Shown here in pieces: positions 17,477-26,799 of a stretch of DNA of 64,000 nucleotides. The DNA is from an uncultured Mitsuokella sp. Its GTDB lineage: Bacteria > Bacillota > Negativicutes > Selenomonadales > Selenomonadaceae. The notes below the pieces were generated by a model. That model saw only the letters and a program-made list of their open reading frames with translations, was not told the origin of the DNA and did not search any database. Both the position numbers and the translations under genes were made by a program. Each line of letters begins with the position of its first letter. The stretch's first letter is position 1. Where the stretch lies: contig CAMCBT010000001.1 in the NCBI GenBank assembly GCA_945873115.1, positions 62,001 to 126,000 of the forward strand, read 5' to 3'.

Positions 17477-18400
17477 ATGGCCGGGGAGGTTTCTAAGTTT
17501 CATGTCGACTTATCGGGGGAGCGCCTTGATTCCTTTTTGACAAGGAATATGCCTGAATTTTCCCGGACCCATATACAACGGTTCATCAAGGAGAGACTTG
17601 TTTCAGTCAGCAACGCAAAGAAAAAGGCAAACTATATTTTGTCCGAAGGTGAGGAGGTCTGCATAGAGCTTCCTGCACCGCAAAAAACAGATATCTGCCC
17701 GGAGGATATCCCACTTTCCATCCTGTATGAGGATGAGGATATCATCGTTGTGAATAAAAAACGAGGGATGGTCGTACATCCTGCAGGAGGCATTACGACA
17801 GGAACGCTCGTCAATGCACTGCTTTTCCATTGCAAGGATCTATCTGGAATCAATGGGGAACTTCGCCCTGGCATAGTCCATCGGCTGGATAAGGATACCT
17901 CTGGTGTCATGGTCGCGGCGAAAAATGACAGGGCCCATCTTTCCCTAGCCAAGCAGATTCAGGAAAAAACAGCCCGTCGGGAATACCTGGCCATCGCCTG
18001 CGGAACCATCAAGGAGGAGACAGGGACGGTAATCGGAGATATCGGCCGGGACCCGAAGGATCGAAAAAAAATGACAATCGTCTATGAAAATGGGAAGCCT
18101 GCTGTCACCCATTTTTCCGTATTGGAGTGCTTTGCAGGATACACCTATCTTCGCTGCCGCCTAGAGACAGGGCGTACCCATCAGATTCGCGTGCATCTGA
18201 CAAGCATCGGGCATCCGCTGCTCGGGGATCCAAAGTACGGATCCCGAAGGAAATGCCCCTTTGCAATTGCAGGCCAGGCTCTTCACTCCGAGACGCTGAC
18301 GCTGACGCATCCGACGACAGGGGAGCAAATGACCTTCAAGGCTCCCCTCCCCAAGGATATGATGCAAATCCTTGAGAAGCTTCGGAACGGGCAAAGATGA
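17477..18400 (+). CDS. rluD: RluD-family 23S rRNA pseudouridine synthase
   Basis: 307 residues from ATG 17477 (GGAAAAGGA upstream). The N-terminal S4 domain (RTHIQRFIKERLVSV) precedes the catalytic domain with the family motif HRLDKDTSGVMVAAKN, whose aspartate is the nucleophile. GRTHQIRVHLTSIGHPLLGD follows. Family members modify helix 69 of 23S rRNA (RluD) or other sites; the exact target is inferred. It comes directly before pyrR, as in Bacillus. Confidence 0.95.
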   Translation: MAGEVSKFHVDLSGERLDSFLTRNMPEFSRTHIQRFIKERLVSVSNAKKKANYILSEGEEVCIELPAPQKTDICPEDIPLSILYEDEDIIVVNKKRGMVVHPAGGITTGTLVNALLFHCKDLSGINGELRPGIVHRLDKDTSGVMVAAKNDRAHLSLAKQIQEKTARREYLAIACGTIKEETGTVIGDIGRDPKDRKKMTIVYENGKPAVTHFSVLECFAGYTYLRCRLETGRTHQIRVHLTSIGHPLLGDPKYGSRRKCPFAIAGQALHSETLTLTHPTTGEQMTFKAPLPKDMMQILEKLRNGQR

Positions 18401-18429
18401 TTCTATGATATGTTTGGGAGGGCTTATGA

Positions 18430-18981
<552 letters not shown>

Positions 18982-18984
18982 AAT

Positions 18985-19025
18985 AAGGCTGCTACAGTTT
19001 CATCCTGCGGCAGCCTTGCTTTTTT
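18985..19025 (+). terminator. Strong terminator after pyrR
   Basis: Stem AAGGCTGC (18985-18992) with GCAGCCTT (19010-19017), followed by GCTTTTTT. It ends the rodZ-to-pyrR run. The reverse strand lacks a long T-run, so it is probably one-directional. Confidence 0.85.
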
Positions 19026-19122
19026 AGAAATACATGTAGAAGAATTCTGCTTCATAGATACGAAGGATTGTCCTTCACGCCCGATGAGCCCTAGAAGCCT
19101 ATGGCATCAATTCCGGACTCTC

Positions 19123-20055
19123 CTAACAGAGATTGTGCTCCCTGCCCCAGGCGGCAATCTTGTCGTAGGTAGGGACAGGAATATTGAGCTCGTGCCCTAG
19201 CCGGGAGATACGTTCCACCAGTCCCTTGAACTCGGAGGAGCCGCCATTCGCCACATCACGCTGCATGGAGGTGGTAAGCCCCGGGGCAAAGGCATCCATA
19301 AGACGAAGATTTTCCTGGATGAGGTCTCTGTCAAAGGTGATTCCCATTTTTTCTCCAAGCCCTTTGACCTCGGAGACCATGGAAATGAAGGCATCGCGTA
19401 TTTCGCCCTCCCTTTGGAAATCATCGCTCTTGCAGTCGTAGTAGAGTCCGACAGCCCCCATGGGAGATACAAAGCTGAATTTCGTCAGGGCATCTCGCTC
19501 GATATCCTCTGAGAAGTGAGCGTGAATATCGGCAGCGCGAAGCACCTTTTCCAGGCTCTTTGCCGCTTCTCTTTCTGCAGGCATAACCTCCTGGCCTCGC
19601 CGAAAGCCATAAAATACCCGAAGTATCTTTTGGGGCTGGTCAATGATTCCCGGTGCGCTGCGCTTCGCGAAGACATAGATGCAGCCGTCGAGCACCGTAA
19701 GCCCGGGAAGCGATTCCTGCATGACGCCGCCTGTTCCAAAAACATTGAGGATAGGGATGATGAGGGTCTCCTTTGAGGCGGTACGGCGGGCAAAATCAAT
19801 GGCACTGTCGAGACCGTAGTATTTTACGCAGACAAAAATCACATCGGGAGTGCCCTGATAATCCTCTGCTGTACATGCCTTCGGATGTTTAATATGTATA
19901 TCGCCACGGTGTTTCGTTTTGATGACAAGCCCATTTTTCTGCAGGGCTGCCAGGTGAGCGCCGCGGGCGATGAAGGTCACGTCATTACCCGCTTGGGCAA
20001 GATATCCGCCAATGACACCGCCGGTGCCACCGCTTCCGAAGACAACAGACTTCAT
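19123..20055 (-). CDS. panE: 2-dehydropantoate 2-reductase family protein (ApbA/PanE)
   Basis: A 310-residue NADPH-dependent reductase; true PanE makes pantoate for CoA. The start at 20055 (MKSVVFGSGGTGGVIGGYLA) is preceded by AAAGGATGA, giving the nucleotide-binding GxGGxGG loop at the N-terminus. The C-terminal domain has KFSFVSPMGAVGLYYD and SSMQRD-like TTSMQRDVANGGSSEFKGL, the ketopantoate-reductase signature. It is a single gene on the minus strand, divergent from def. No panB, panC or panD is nearby, so ketopantoate as substrate is likely but not proven. Confidence 0.85.
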   Translation of the reverse strand: MKSVVFGSGGTGGVIGGYLAQAGNDVTFIARGAHLAALQKNGLVIKTKHRGDIHIKHPKACTAEDYQGTPDVIFVCVKYYGLDSAIDFARRTASKETLIIPILNVFGTGGVMQESLPGLTVLDGCIYVFAKRSAPGIIDQPQKILRVFYGFRRGQEVMPAEREAAKSLEKVLRAADIHAHFSEDIERDALTKFSFVSPMGAVGLYYDCKSDDFQREGEIRDAFISMVSEVKGLGEKMGITFDRDLIQENLRLMDAFAPGLTTSMQRDVANGGSSEFKGLVERISRLGHELNIPVPTYDKIAAWGREHNLC

Positions 20056-20111
20056 AAGAGTCATCCTTTCCATAAGGTCGCTTTTCAGCAAAGTTTCCAG
20101 TCAACAGTCTT

Positions 20112-20140
20112 ATTATATCGTTCCATAGAAAGAATTTGAA
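20112..20140 (-). promoter_or_regulatory. Promoter of panE
   Basis: On the minus strand, TTCAAA (complement of 20135-20140) and TATAAT (complement of 20112-20117) are 17 bp apart. The start codon is about 57 nt downstream of the -10. Confidence 0.65.
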
Positions 20141-20200
20141 GAACGAGTTTATTAGAATACGAAGAGATTATAGCTGCACAGGAGAAGCTCTCTTCAAAAG

Positions 20201-20229
20201 TTTACTTCTCTCCGCTTCTATGATATGAT
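20201..20229 (+). promoter_or_regulatory. Candidate promoter for the def-to-cobC run
   Basis: TTTACT (20201-20206) and TATGAT (20224-20229) are 17 bp apart. A separate TTGACA at 20247-20252 has no good -10 at normal spacing. The leader to def would be ~50 nt. Confidence 0.45.
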
Positions 20230-20284
20230 TCTATTTGTAAAAATTCTTGACAATATGCATCTATGTAAGGGGATTGTAATATAA

Positions 20285-20752
20285 ATGGCAATACTTGACG
20301 TAAAAAAAGCGGGCGATCCTGTTTTGAAGGAAATATGCCAGCCCGTAGAACGAGTAGATAAGAAAATACGGCAGCTCCTTGATGACATGGCAGAGACTAT
20401 GTACGCAAAGGATGGTGTCGGCCTTGCTGCTCCCCAGGTGGGGGAGAGCCTTCGGGTTGTAGTGATGGACTGCCAGGATGACCATGGACTTCTAGAGCTT
20501 GTGAATCCTGTCATCACCCATCGAGAGGGCAGTGCCATCGATACGGAGGGCTGCCTGTCTGTTCCGGACATATACGGAGAAGTGGAACGGGCAGAGCGGG
20601 TCAAGGTGGAGTTCCTCAATCGTCGTGGGAAAAAGCAGCGTCTGTCGGCGACAGGTCTTTTGGCGCGCTGCATCCAGCATGAGCTGGACCATCTGGACGG
20701 ACAGCTCTTTATCGATATTGCAAAGAGCTTGCACAGGGGGAAGCAGGAATGA
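20285..20752 (+). CDS. def: Peptide deformylase
   Basis: A 155-residue metallohydrolase that removes the N-formyl group from new proteins. All three motifs are present: GVGLAAPQ, EGCLS (metal Cys) and QHELDHLDG (metal His pair and catalytic Glu). ATG 20285 has AAGGGG 12 nt upstream. It overlaps fmt by 4 nt, the usual def-fmt pair. Confidence 0.97.
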   Translation: MAILDVKKAGDPVLKEICQPVERVDKKIRQLLDDMAETMYAKDGVGLAAPQVGESLRVVVMDCQDDHGLLELVNPVITHREGSAIDTEGCLSVPDIYGEVERAERVKVEFLNRRGKKQRLSATGLLARCIQHELDHLDGQLFIDIAKSLHRGKQE

Positions 20753-21687
20753 AGGATTTTCGTGTGATTTTCATGGGAACGCCGGAGTTTGCTGTCCCCT
20801 GTCTGGCAGCACTTGCGGCCTCCTGCAATGTCATCGGCGTTGTCACCCAGCAGGATAAGCCCCGGGGGAGAGGCCAGAAGCTCACACCTTCCCCGGTGAA
20901 GGCCTGGGCTACGGAGCATAGTCTGCCCGTATGGCAGCCCAAGCGGGTGAAGTCGGAGGAGTTTTGTGCCTTTTTGCGGGAACAGAAGCCGGATATCATC
21001 GTTGTGGTGGCCTTTGGGCAGATTCTCTCCCAGGAGCTTCTGGACATTCCCCGTCTTGGGTGCATCAATGTCCACGCATCCCTCCTGCCTGCCTATCGGG
21101 GCTGTGCGCCCATGCAATGGTGCCTCATGAATGGGGAGGAAAAGACGGGCGTTACTACTATGCTCATGGATGCAGGGCTCGACACAGGGGATATGCTGCT
21201 GAAATGCGAGCTCCCTCTTGGGCAGGAGACCACTCTTTCAGAGGTTCATGACGGCTTGATGAACATAGGGGCGGGGCTTCTAATTGAGACGCTGGAGAAG
21301 CTTTCTGACGGGACACTCAAGCGTATCCCGCAGGAAGGAGTCTCCAGCTATGCCCCCATGATTACAAAGGAAACCTGTCATATCGACTGGGCTAAGAGTG
21401 CCGATGAGATTCATAATCTCGTCCGTTCCCTCGACTCCTGGCCAGGTGCTTATACAAATCTTTTGGGGCAGAAGTTCAAGATATGGCGGACCCGCATGAC
21501 GGAGTGCAGGACAGAGGAAAAGCCAGGAACAATTCTGAAGGCGGATACAAAGAATGGCCTGCTCGTAGCAACAGGAGACAATGCAATTTCTATTGTGGAG
21601 CTGCAGGCACCGGGGAAAAAGAGGGTTTCTGCCGTTGACTACTTGAATGGTCATCCGATAGAGCTACCCGCCTCCTTTGAGGACTGA
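20749..21687 (+). CDS. fmt: Methionyl-tRNA formyltransferase
   Basis: 312 residues. The formyltransferase core begins FMGTPEFAVPCL. The catalytic and formyl-folate site is NVHASLLPAYRGCAPMQW, followed by MDAGLDTGDML. The C-terminal tRNA-binding domain begins near residue 205. It formylates initiator Met-tRNA for translation initiation. Coupled to def (ATGA). Confidence 0.97.
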   Translation: MKDFRVIFMGTPEFAVPCLAALAASCNVIGVVTQQDKPRGRGQKLTPSPVKAWATEHSLPVWQPKRVKSEEFCAFLREQKPDIIVVVAFGQILSQELLDIPRLGCINVHASLLPAYRGCAPMQWCLMNGEEKTGVTTMLMDAGLDTGDMLLKCELPLGQETTLSEVHDGLMNIGAGLLIETLEKLSDGTLKRIPQEGVSSYAPMITKETCHIDWAKSADEIHNLVRSLDSWPGAYTNLLGQKFKIWRTRMTECRTEEKPGTILKADTKNGLLVATGDNAISIVELQAPGKKRVSAVDYLNGHPIELPASFED

Positions 21688-21690
21688 GAA

Positions 21691-22497
21691 ATGCAAGAGA
21701 ATAAACTGGTGGCAGCGATGCAGCCCAAAAGGCCAAGAAAGCGACTGTTCCTGGGGATGCTTTTCCTTTCTGTCCTCGTGCTGGGAGGGGGGATGGCAGT
21801 CATCTGGTATATCTGTGTCCCAGGGCTGGCACAAATCCAAAGGGATCTTCCCGATATTCTCGGGGCAGTCTTTGTGTTCTTTGTGATTCTTGCATTCCTC
21901 TGCCTCCTCAACATGACACTGGCAGCCGCGGGGCTCCCATATCTGCCTGTACTTCGCAGCCGGACCTACTCCCTGATACACGTGCTTTTTCCTGTTGCTG
22001 TGCGGTTGGGCAAGCCCTTCGGCATCACACGAAGGCAGCTAGAGGGCTCCTTTATTGCCACGAGCAATGTCCTGTTTCATCGGCTGGGCATCCGTGTGTC
22101 TGCGGACAAGCTCCTTGTGGTGACACCGCACTGCCTTCAGCTTGCCCGCTGCCCCCACAAGGTAACGCGGGATCCAGACAACTGCAAGCAATGTGGTGGC
22201 TGCGATGTGGGGGCACTTGTGGCTCTGTCCCACGAGATGGGCTTCCACTTCTTCATTGCCACAGGGGGAACGCTGGCCCGCCAGATTGTATATAACACGA
22301 AGCCGCAGGCGGTGCTGGCCATTGCCTGCGAGCGTGATCTCATGAGCGGAATCCAGGATGTATATCCGCTTCCGGCAGTCGGGGTGCTCAACATAAGATC
22401 AAATGGGCCCTGCTATAATACCCATGTGGATATCGAGGAAGTCCGACGGCAATTGGAGAATATCATCCTGAAGGATGGACGAAAAAAGAGAGAATGA
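21691..22497 (+). CDS. DUF116 family membrane protein
   Basis: 268 residues of unknown function. Two strong membrane segments lie at about residues 20-45 and 50-75. The cytoplasmic part has a cysteine cluster (LARCPHKVTRDPDNCKQCGG, then CDVGAL) that could bind metal or an Fe-S cluster. The C-terminal family segment contains LPAVGVLNIRSNGPCYNTHV. This family regularly sits between fmt and rsmB in Firmicutes, which suggests but does not show a role linked to translation or RNA modification. Confidence 0.82.
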   Translation: MQENKLVAAMQPKRPRKRLFLGMLFLSVLVLGGGMAVIWYICVPGLAQIQRDLPDILGAVFVFFVILAFLCLLNMTLAAAGLPYLPVLRSRTYSLIHVLFPVAVRLGKPFGITRRQLEGSFIATSNVLFHRLGIRVSADKLLVVTPHCLQLARCPHKVTRDPDNCKQCGGCDVGALVALSHEMGFHFFIATGGTLARQIVYNTKPQAVLAIACERDLMSGIQDVYPLPAVGVLNIRSNGPCYNTHVDIEEVRRQLENIILKDGRKKRE

Positions 22498-22498
22498 A

Positions 22499-23848
22499 AT
22501 GGACAAAGCACGGGAACTGGCAGTGCGGACGCTATATGATATTCATGAGGGCGGAGCCTATGCAAATGTCGCGCTTGCCAAGTCACTTCGGAATGCCTCA
22601 TTGGTGGGACAGGACAGAAGATTTGCCACAGAGCTTGTATATGGCACTGTAAAAGCGGGGGATACCCTTGACTGGATGCTTTCGCGCTATTTGACACGCC
22701 CGCTCCAGAAAACCCAGCCCCTGGTGAGGGAAATCCTACGCGTGGGCTTCTATCAGCTTTTCTTTTTGGACAAGGTGCCAGGGTCGGCTGTATGTAATAC
22801 GGCTGTGGATTTGGCGAAGCACATGGGCTTTCCAAAGCTTTCAGGCTTTGTCAATGGCGTGCTCCGCACGGCAATCCGCGAGCCAGATCGCGCGAAGCTC
22901 CCGTCGCTTCGACAGAATCCTGCGCGTGCGATTGCCCTTCGCTATCAGCATCCGGAATGGCTTGTACGCCATTGGCTGAAACGCTATGGTGCGGAGGAAA
23001 CGACGAAGGTCTGTGCCTTTGACAATACAGCACCACTACTATCCGTCCGGACAAATACGCTTCGGACTACTAGAGAGAAACTGACAAAGGGACTGCAGGC
23101 AGAAGGGATAAAGGTTACGGAGTCTCTTTGGACGCCTGAAGGGCTGCTGCTGGAGCAGCATGGAGCCTTGGATAGGCTGCAAGCTCTGGCTGACGGAGCA
23201 TTTCAGGTGCAGGATGAAAGCTCCATGCTTGTGGGACATATCCTGGCACCCCGGGCAAATGAGTTCATCATTGATTGCTGTGCGGCTCCTGGAGGAAAGA
23301 CGACGCATATTGCCTCTCTGATGGAGGACAAGGGGCGTATTCTTGCCTGTGACATCTACGATCACAAGCTTGCTCGTATTGAGGAGAATGCAAGGCGTCT
23401 TGGAATCAACACCATCGAGACACGACTTCTCGACGCACGGGAAATTGGGACGCTTTACGAGGGGGTGGCAGATCGGGTTCTTGTGGACGCCCCCTGCTCC
23501 GGCCTTGGAGTCCTTCGGCGAAAGGCAGACGCGCGATGGAGAAAAAAGCAGGAAGACCTGCAGAGTCTTCCTGCGTTTCAGCTCGCGATTCTCGAAAGTG
23601 CAGCAAGGGCTGTCAAAAGGGGCGGTATCCTTGTATATAGCACCTGCACGGTTGAACCGGCAGAGAATGGAGAAGTCGTTCAGCAGTTTTTAAGGAAGCA
23701 TGCAGAATATACGCTGGAGCCTACAGGGGCTTTTCTGCCGAGCTCGGCTATGGCTGCAAGACATCGGGAGGAAGACTTGCTGCAGCTCATGCCACAGACT
23801 GATCAGGTGGATGGTTTTTTCATCGCCCGTATGAAACGGAGATCTTGA
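22499..23848 (+). CDS. rsmB: 16S rRNA (cytosine-967-C5) methyltransferase RsmB
   Basis: 449 residues. An N-terminal NusB-like RNA-binding domain (KARELAVRTLYDIHEGGAYA) precedes the Rossmann methyltransferase domain. The SAM-binding region is IDCCAAPGGKTTHIA, and the two cysteines used in m5C chemistry are in VDAPCSGLG and YSTCTVEPAEN. ATG 22499 was preferred to ATG 22475 because the earlier one has a Shine-Dalgarno abutting it and would add an atypical leader. Confidence 0.95.
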   Translation: MDKARELAVRTLYDIHEGGAYANVALAKSLRNASLVGQDRRFATELVYGTVKAGDTLDWMLSRYLTRPLQKTQPLVREILRVGFYQLFFLDKVPGSAVCNTAVDLAKHMGFPKLSGFVNGVLRTAIREPDRAKLPSLRQNPARAIALRYQHPEWLVRHWLKRYGAEETTKVCAFDNTAPLLSVRTNTLRTTREKLTKGLQAEGIKVTESLWTPEGLLLEQHGALDRLQALADGAFQVQDESSMLVGHILAPRANEFIIDCCAAPGGKTTHIASLMEDKGRILACDIYDHKLARIEENARRLGINTIETRLLDAREIGTLYEGVADRVLVDAPCSGLGVLRRKADARWRKKQEDLQSLPAFQLAILESAARAVKRGGILVYSTCTVEPAENGEVVQQFLRKHAEYTLEPTGAFLPSSAMAARHREEDLLQLMPQTDQVDGFFIARMKRRS

Positions 23849-23850
23849 TT

Positions 23851-24888
23851 TTGAATATCTGGGGATTGACACAAGAGGAGATTCAGACGGTGCTTGAGCC
23901 GTTTCACGTTCCATCCTATCGTGCAAAACAAATCCATCGTGCCATGTATCAGGAGCGCAAGACGGATTTTGGCGAAATGACAAATCTGCCGAAGGAGCTT
24001 CGAGGACGACTCAAAGATACACTTACGATTGAGCGTCCTTCTGTACTGGATTTGCGCAGGTCCTCCGATGGCAGGACAGCGAAATTCCTATTGGGGTTCT
24101 CGGATGGCGCAACGGTGGAGTCTGTCTTGATGCGCCAGCCCTATGGAAACAGCATTTGCGTGTCTACCCAGGATGGGTGCAGCATGGGCTGTGTTTTTTG
24201 TGCTTCCACACTCCATGGACTATCACGCAATCTGACGCGGGGAGAGATTCTGGCGGAGGCCTATGTAATCGATGACTACCTTCGAGAGCAAGGAGAAAAA
24301 ATCGATACCTGTGTCTTGATGGGGACGGGAGAGCCCCTGATGAATTACGAGAATGTCGTAGGTTTTCTCCGCATGATGCATGAGAAGGAAATCTTCGGCA
24401 TGAGCTATCGGAGCTTTACGCTATCCACCTCGGGCATCGTTCCGGGAATATTGCGCTTGGCAGAGGAAGGGCTTCCGGTTTCCCTATCACTTTCCCTTCA
24501 TGCGCCCAACCAGGAGCTTCGGGAAAAAATCATGCCAATCGCCCGGAAATATGCTCTTCCAGAAGTAATCGCGGCTACAAAGGCATATGCAAAAAAAACA
24601 GGCCGGCGCGTAACGTACGAATATATCCTTATCGCTGGGGTGAATGATGGACTGGAGGAGGCAAAGGAGCTTTCGAGACTCGTCAGTGGACAGCTGGCGA
24701 GTGTCAATCTGATTCCCCTCAATCCCGTTGCGGAGGCGGGACTCAAAAGGCCGGGCCTGGAGAGCATCGAGGCTTTTTCCGCCTATTTATCAAAGCAGCA
24801 TATCCCTGTGACAGTGCGGAGAGAAATGGGAACGGATATCGATGCCGCCTGCGGGCAGCTTCGAAATGCGTACCGAAGGGGACGTTGA
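23851..24888 (+). CDS. rlmN: Dual-specificity RNA (adenine-C2) methyltransferase RlmN
   Basis: 345 residues from TTG 23851 (GGAG nine nt upstream; TTG 23845 is the alternative). A radical SAM enzyme that methylates A2503 of 23S rRNA and A37 of some tRNAs. The cluster cysteines are C110, C114 and C117 in GCSMGCVFC, and the methyl-carrying cysteine is C334 in DIDAACGQLR. VLMGTGEPLMNYENV and LSLSLHAPNQELR are family motifs. Confidence 0.96.
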   Translation: MNIWGLTQEEIQTVLEPFHVPSYRAKQIHRAMYQERKTDFGEMTNLPKELRGRLKDTLTIERPSVLDLRRSSDGRTAKFLLGFSDGATVESVLMRQPYGNSICVSTQDGCSMGCVFCASTLHGLSRNLTRGEILAEAYVIDDYLREQGEKIDTCVLMGTGEPLMNYENVVGFLRMMHEKEIFGMSYRSFTLSTSGIVPGILRLAEEGLPVSLSLSLHAPNQELREKIMPIARKYALPEVIAATKAYAKKTGRRVTYEYILIAGVNDGLEEAKELSRLVSGQLASVNLIPLNPVAEAGLKRPGLESIEAFSAYLSKQHIPVTVRREMGTDIDAACGQLRNAYRRGR

Positions 24889-24910
24889 GGAAACACGGAG
24901 GCATATGAAC

Positions 24911-25636
24911 ATGGGCGTGGAACGCATCGAACGGTTTCTTTCAAAGCACATAGAAGGCTTTTTCAATAAGCGGTTTTCCAGCAACCTGGAGCTGGCGGAG
25001 CTCGTCTCCCGTGTGGAACGGGAAATTGCAGCAAAGGCGAAGGGGAAACACGCGAGGATTCCCACAACCTTCCTCTTTTCCTTGGAATCAGAGGATTACC
25101 ATCGGCTATATGCACAAAGCGTAATCGATACACTTTATCTTGCCGCTGCCAAAGCTATTATCCTTTATGATGCAAGTGCGACGGCAGCCCTGGCCATCCG
25201 GCTGAAGGAAGATGATTCCATCCAGCGGGGCAGATATGAGCTGCGCGCTTCGGAGCCGGTGGAGGAAGATACGGCACAGACCCTGGTGTTGGAAAGAAGG
25301 GGAATGATTCATGAGGCGGCAGCACTGCGCCCAATGGATTCCTTGACGTTTGCTTCGCTCTCGGTTCTTTCCGGCCCCGACCGGGAGGCCTCTATAGAGC
25401 TTGGTACAGGGGATGTCCATATTGGGCGGAGAGAGCAAAACGAGCTTATTCTGACGGATAGCAATGTTTCCCGGGTGCATGCATGGATCGCATACGAAAG
25501 GCACCGACACATACTCCATGATGCGAACAGCACAAATGGAACGTTTGTAAACAATGAGCGTGTTCGAGCTTCCTGCCTACGAGAGGGCGACATCATACGC
25601 ATGGGAGAGACCACAATCCGTTATGAGGTGATATGA
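24911..25636 (+). CDS. FhaA-like protein: DUF3662 plus C-terminal FHA domain
   Basis: 241 residues from ATG 24911 (GGAGG nine nt upstream). The N-terminal ~120 residues match the DUF3662 domain of actinobacterial FhaA (VERIERFLSKHIEGFFNKRF, LVSRVEREIAAKAKGK, IPTTFLFSLESEDYHRL). A linker leads to a phosphothreonine-binding FHA domain (residues ~165-240) with GRREQNEL, NVSRVHAWIAY and NSTNGTFVNNERV, retaining the Arg, Ser, His and Asn positions that bind phosphopeptide. In mycobacteria FhaA binds phosphorylated MviN and PASTA-kinase targets. Here it heads FhaB-PP2C-SEDS-PBP-kinase, so a cell-wall signalling role is inferred. Confidence 0.85.
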   Translation: MGVERIERFLSKHIEGFFNKRFSSNLELAELVSRVEREIAAKAKGKHARIPTTFLFSLESEDYHRLYAQSVIDTLYLAAAKAIILYDASATAALAIRLKEDDSIQRGRYELRASEPVEEDTAQTLVLERRGMIHEAAALRPMDSLTFASLSVLSGPDREASIELGTGDVHIGRREQNELILTDSNVSRVHAWIAYERHRHILHDANSTNGTFVNNERVRASCLREGDIIRMGETTIRYEVI

Positions 25637-26089
25637 TTGCCTGTTGCCGCATTTTTCTTCAAGGCACTTCGCATATTCCTGGAATACGGCATGCTCCTGT
25701 GGCTCATAACCTTCTCGGTACGTCTTGGGCGCATGATGTTCCGGGATTATCAGCAGAAACGCAAGGAAAATGATGTGGGGGGACAAAAGAACGCGGAAGC
25801 ATCATTGCTGATTCTTTCCTCGAAGGAGGAGGGGCTGCTGGGAAAACGCTTTGTCTTTTCCGACCAGCTTTCCATTGGCAGAGACCCGGATAATGACATC
25901 GTTATTCCTGAGCAATTTGTTTCCCACCATCATGCGATTGTCTATAAGCATAGCGGGCATTTCGTCATCAAGGATCTGGGAAGCAGAAATCATAGCTTTG
26001 TGAACGACGAAATGCTCACGGGAAGTGTATTCCTGAAACCCGGAGATGTCATTCGGATAGGTATGGTTACGCTTCAGTTTAAGAGGTGA
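25637..26089 (+). CDS. FhaB-like membrane-anchored FHA domain protein
   Basis: 150 residues from TTG 25637, immediately after the fhaA stop, with GAGGTG overlapping that end. One N-terminal membrane segment (residues ~5-27, FLEYGMLLWLITFSVRLG) anchors an FHA domain (residues ~58-150) with IGRDPDNDIVI and FVSHHHAIVYKHSG. The usual NGTFVN turn reads NHSFVND, a change in the loop that often contacts the residue after phosphothreonine. Same order and topology as mycobacterial FhaB (FipA). Confidence 0.85.
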   Translation: MPVAAFFFKALRIFLEYGMLLWLITFSVRLGRMMFRDYQQKRKENDVGGQKNAEASLLILSSKEEGLLGKRFVFSDQLSIGRDPDNDIVIPEQFVSHHHAIVYKHSGHFVIKDLGSRNHSFVNDEMLTGSVFLKPGDVIRIGMVTLQFKR

Positions 26090-26094
26090 CATAT

Positions 26095-26799
26095 TTGAGC
26101 AAGGTATATCGGGCGACGGACGTGGGGCTCGTGCGCCCAGGAAACGAGGATGCACTGGCAGTATTTTCACCCGAATGCTATATGGTGGCCGATGGGATGG
26201 GAGGCCATGTGGCGGGGGAGGTGGCGAGCGGACTCCTTGTGGAGGTCGTGCAGGAGCAGCTTCAAGGAAAAGCGTCGCTGACTATAGATGATTTGCGCAG
26301 TGCGATACTTGTGGCCCATAAGGAGATGCAGCAGGCTGCACGCAATACCCCTGCGTACGAAGGAATGGGCACAACGGCCACGATTTTTCATATCGCGGCG
26401 GGAAATCTTTGCTGGGCGCATGTGGGGGATAGCCGGCTTTATCTTTTGCGCCATGGGAAGCTTGACCAGGTCACGCGGGATCATTCCTATGTGGAAGAAC
26501 TGGTGGAGCGGGGAAAGCTGACAGAGTCCGAGGCGAGGGTACACCCACAGAAAAATATGCTCACCCGGGCTGTCGGAATGGAGGGAGCCCTCGATGTGGA
26601 CGGCGGGCAATTCGCACTTGAAGCGGGAGATATCCTGCTCCTGGCTACAGATGGCCTGATGAACATGGTGCCCGATGCTTCTATTTCTCGTATTCTTCAG
26701 GAGGAACCAGGTGACAAGGCTGCACGTCTCGTGTCGGAAGCCTTGTCGGCAGGTGGCAGGGATAATGTGACGGTAATCGTTCTGGAGTATGCATCGTGA
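26095..26799 (+). CDS. prpC: PP2C-family Ser/Thr protein phosphatase (Stp/PrpC/PstP)
   Basis: 234 residues from TTG 26095; a GTG at 26086 lies within the ribosome-binding site and is unlikely. Metal-dependent phosphatase motifs are complete: GLVRPGNEDA, VADGMGGHVAGEVAS, WAHVGDSRLYLLRHG, LLATDGLMNMV and GGRDNVTVIVLEY. It is the partner phosphatase of the PASTA kinase encoded three genes downstream. No membrane anchor is present, as in Firmicute PrpC and unlike mycobacterial PstP. Confidence 0.94.
   Translation: MSKVYRATDVGLVRPGNEDALAVFSPECYMVADGMGGHVAGEVASGLLVEVVQEQLQGKASLTIDDLRSAILVAHKEMQQAARNTPAYEGMGTTATIFHIAAGNLCWAHVGDSRLYLLRHGKLDQVTRDHSYVEELVERGKLTESEARVHPQKNMLTRAVGMEGALDVDGGQFALEAGDILLLATDGLMNMVPDASISRILQEEPGDKAARLVSEALSAGGRDNVTVIVLEYAS

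Noticed and set aside
19062-19076. Small hairpin GAAGGA-TTG-TCCTTC as a terminator for panE
   Set aside because: The stem is short and no T-run follows on the minus strand.
20247-20252. Perfect TTGACA before def
   Set aside because: No acceptable -10 at 16-18 bp; TTTACT/TATGAT upstream fits better.
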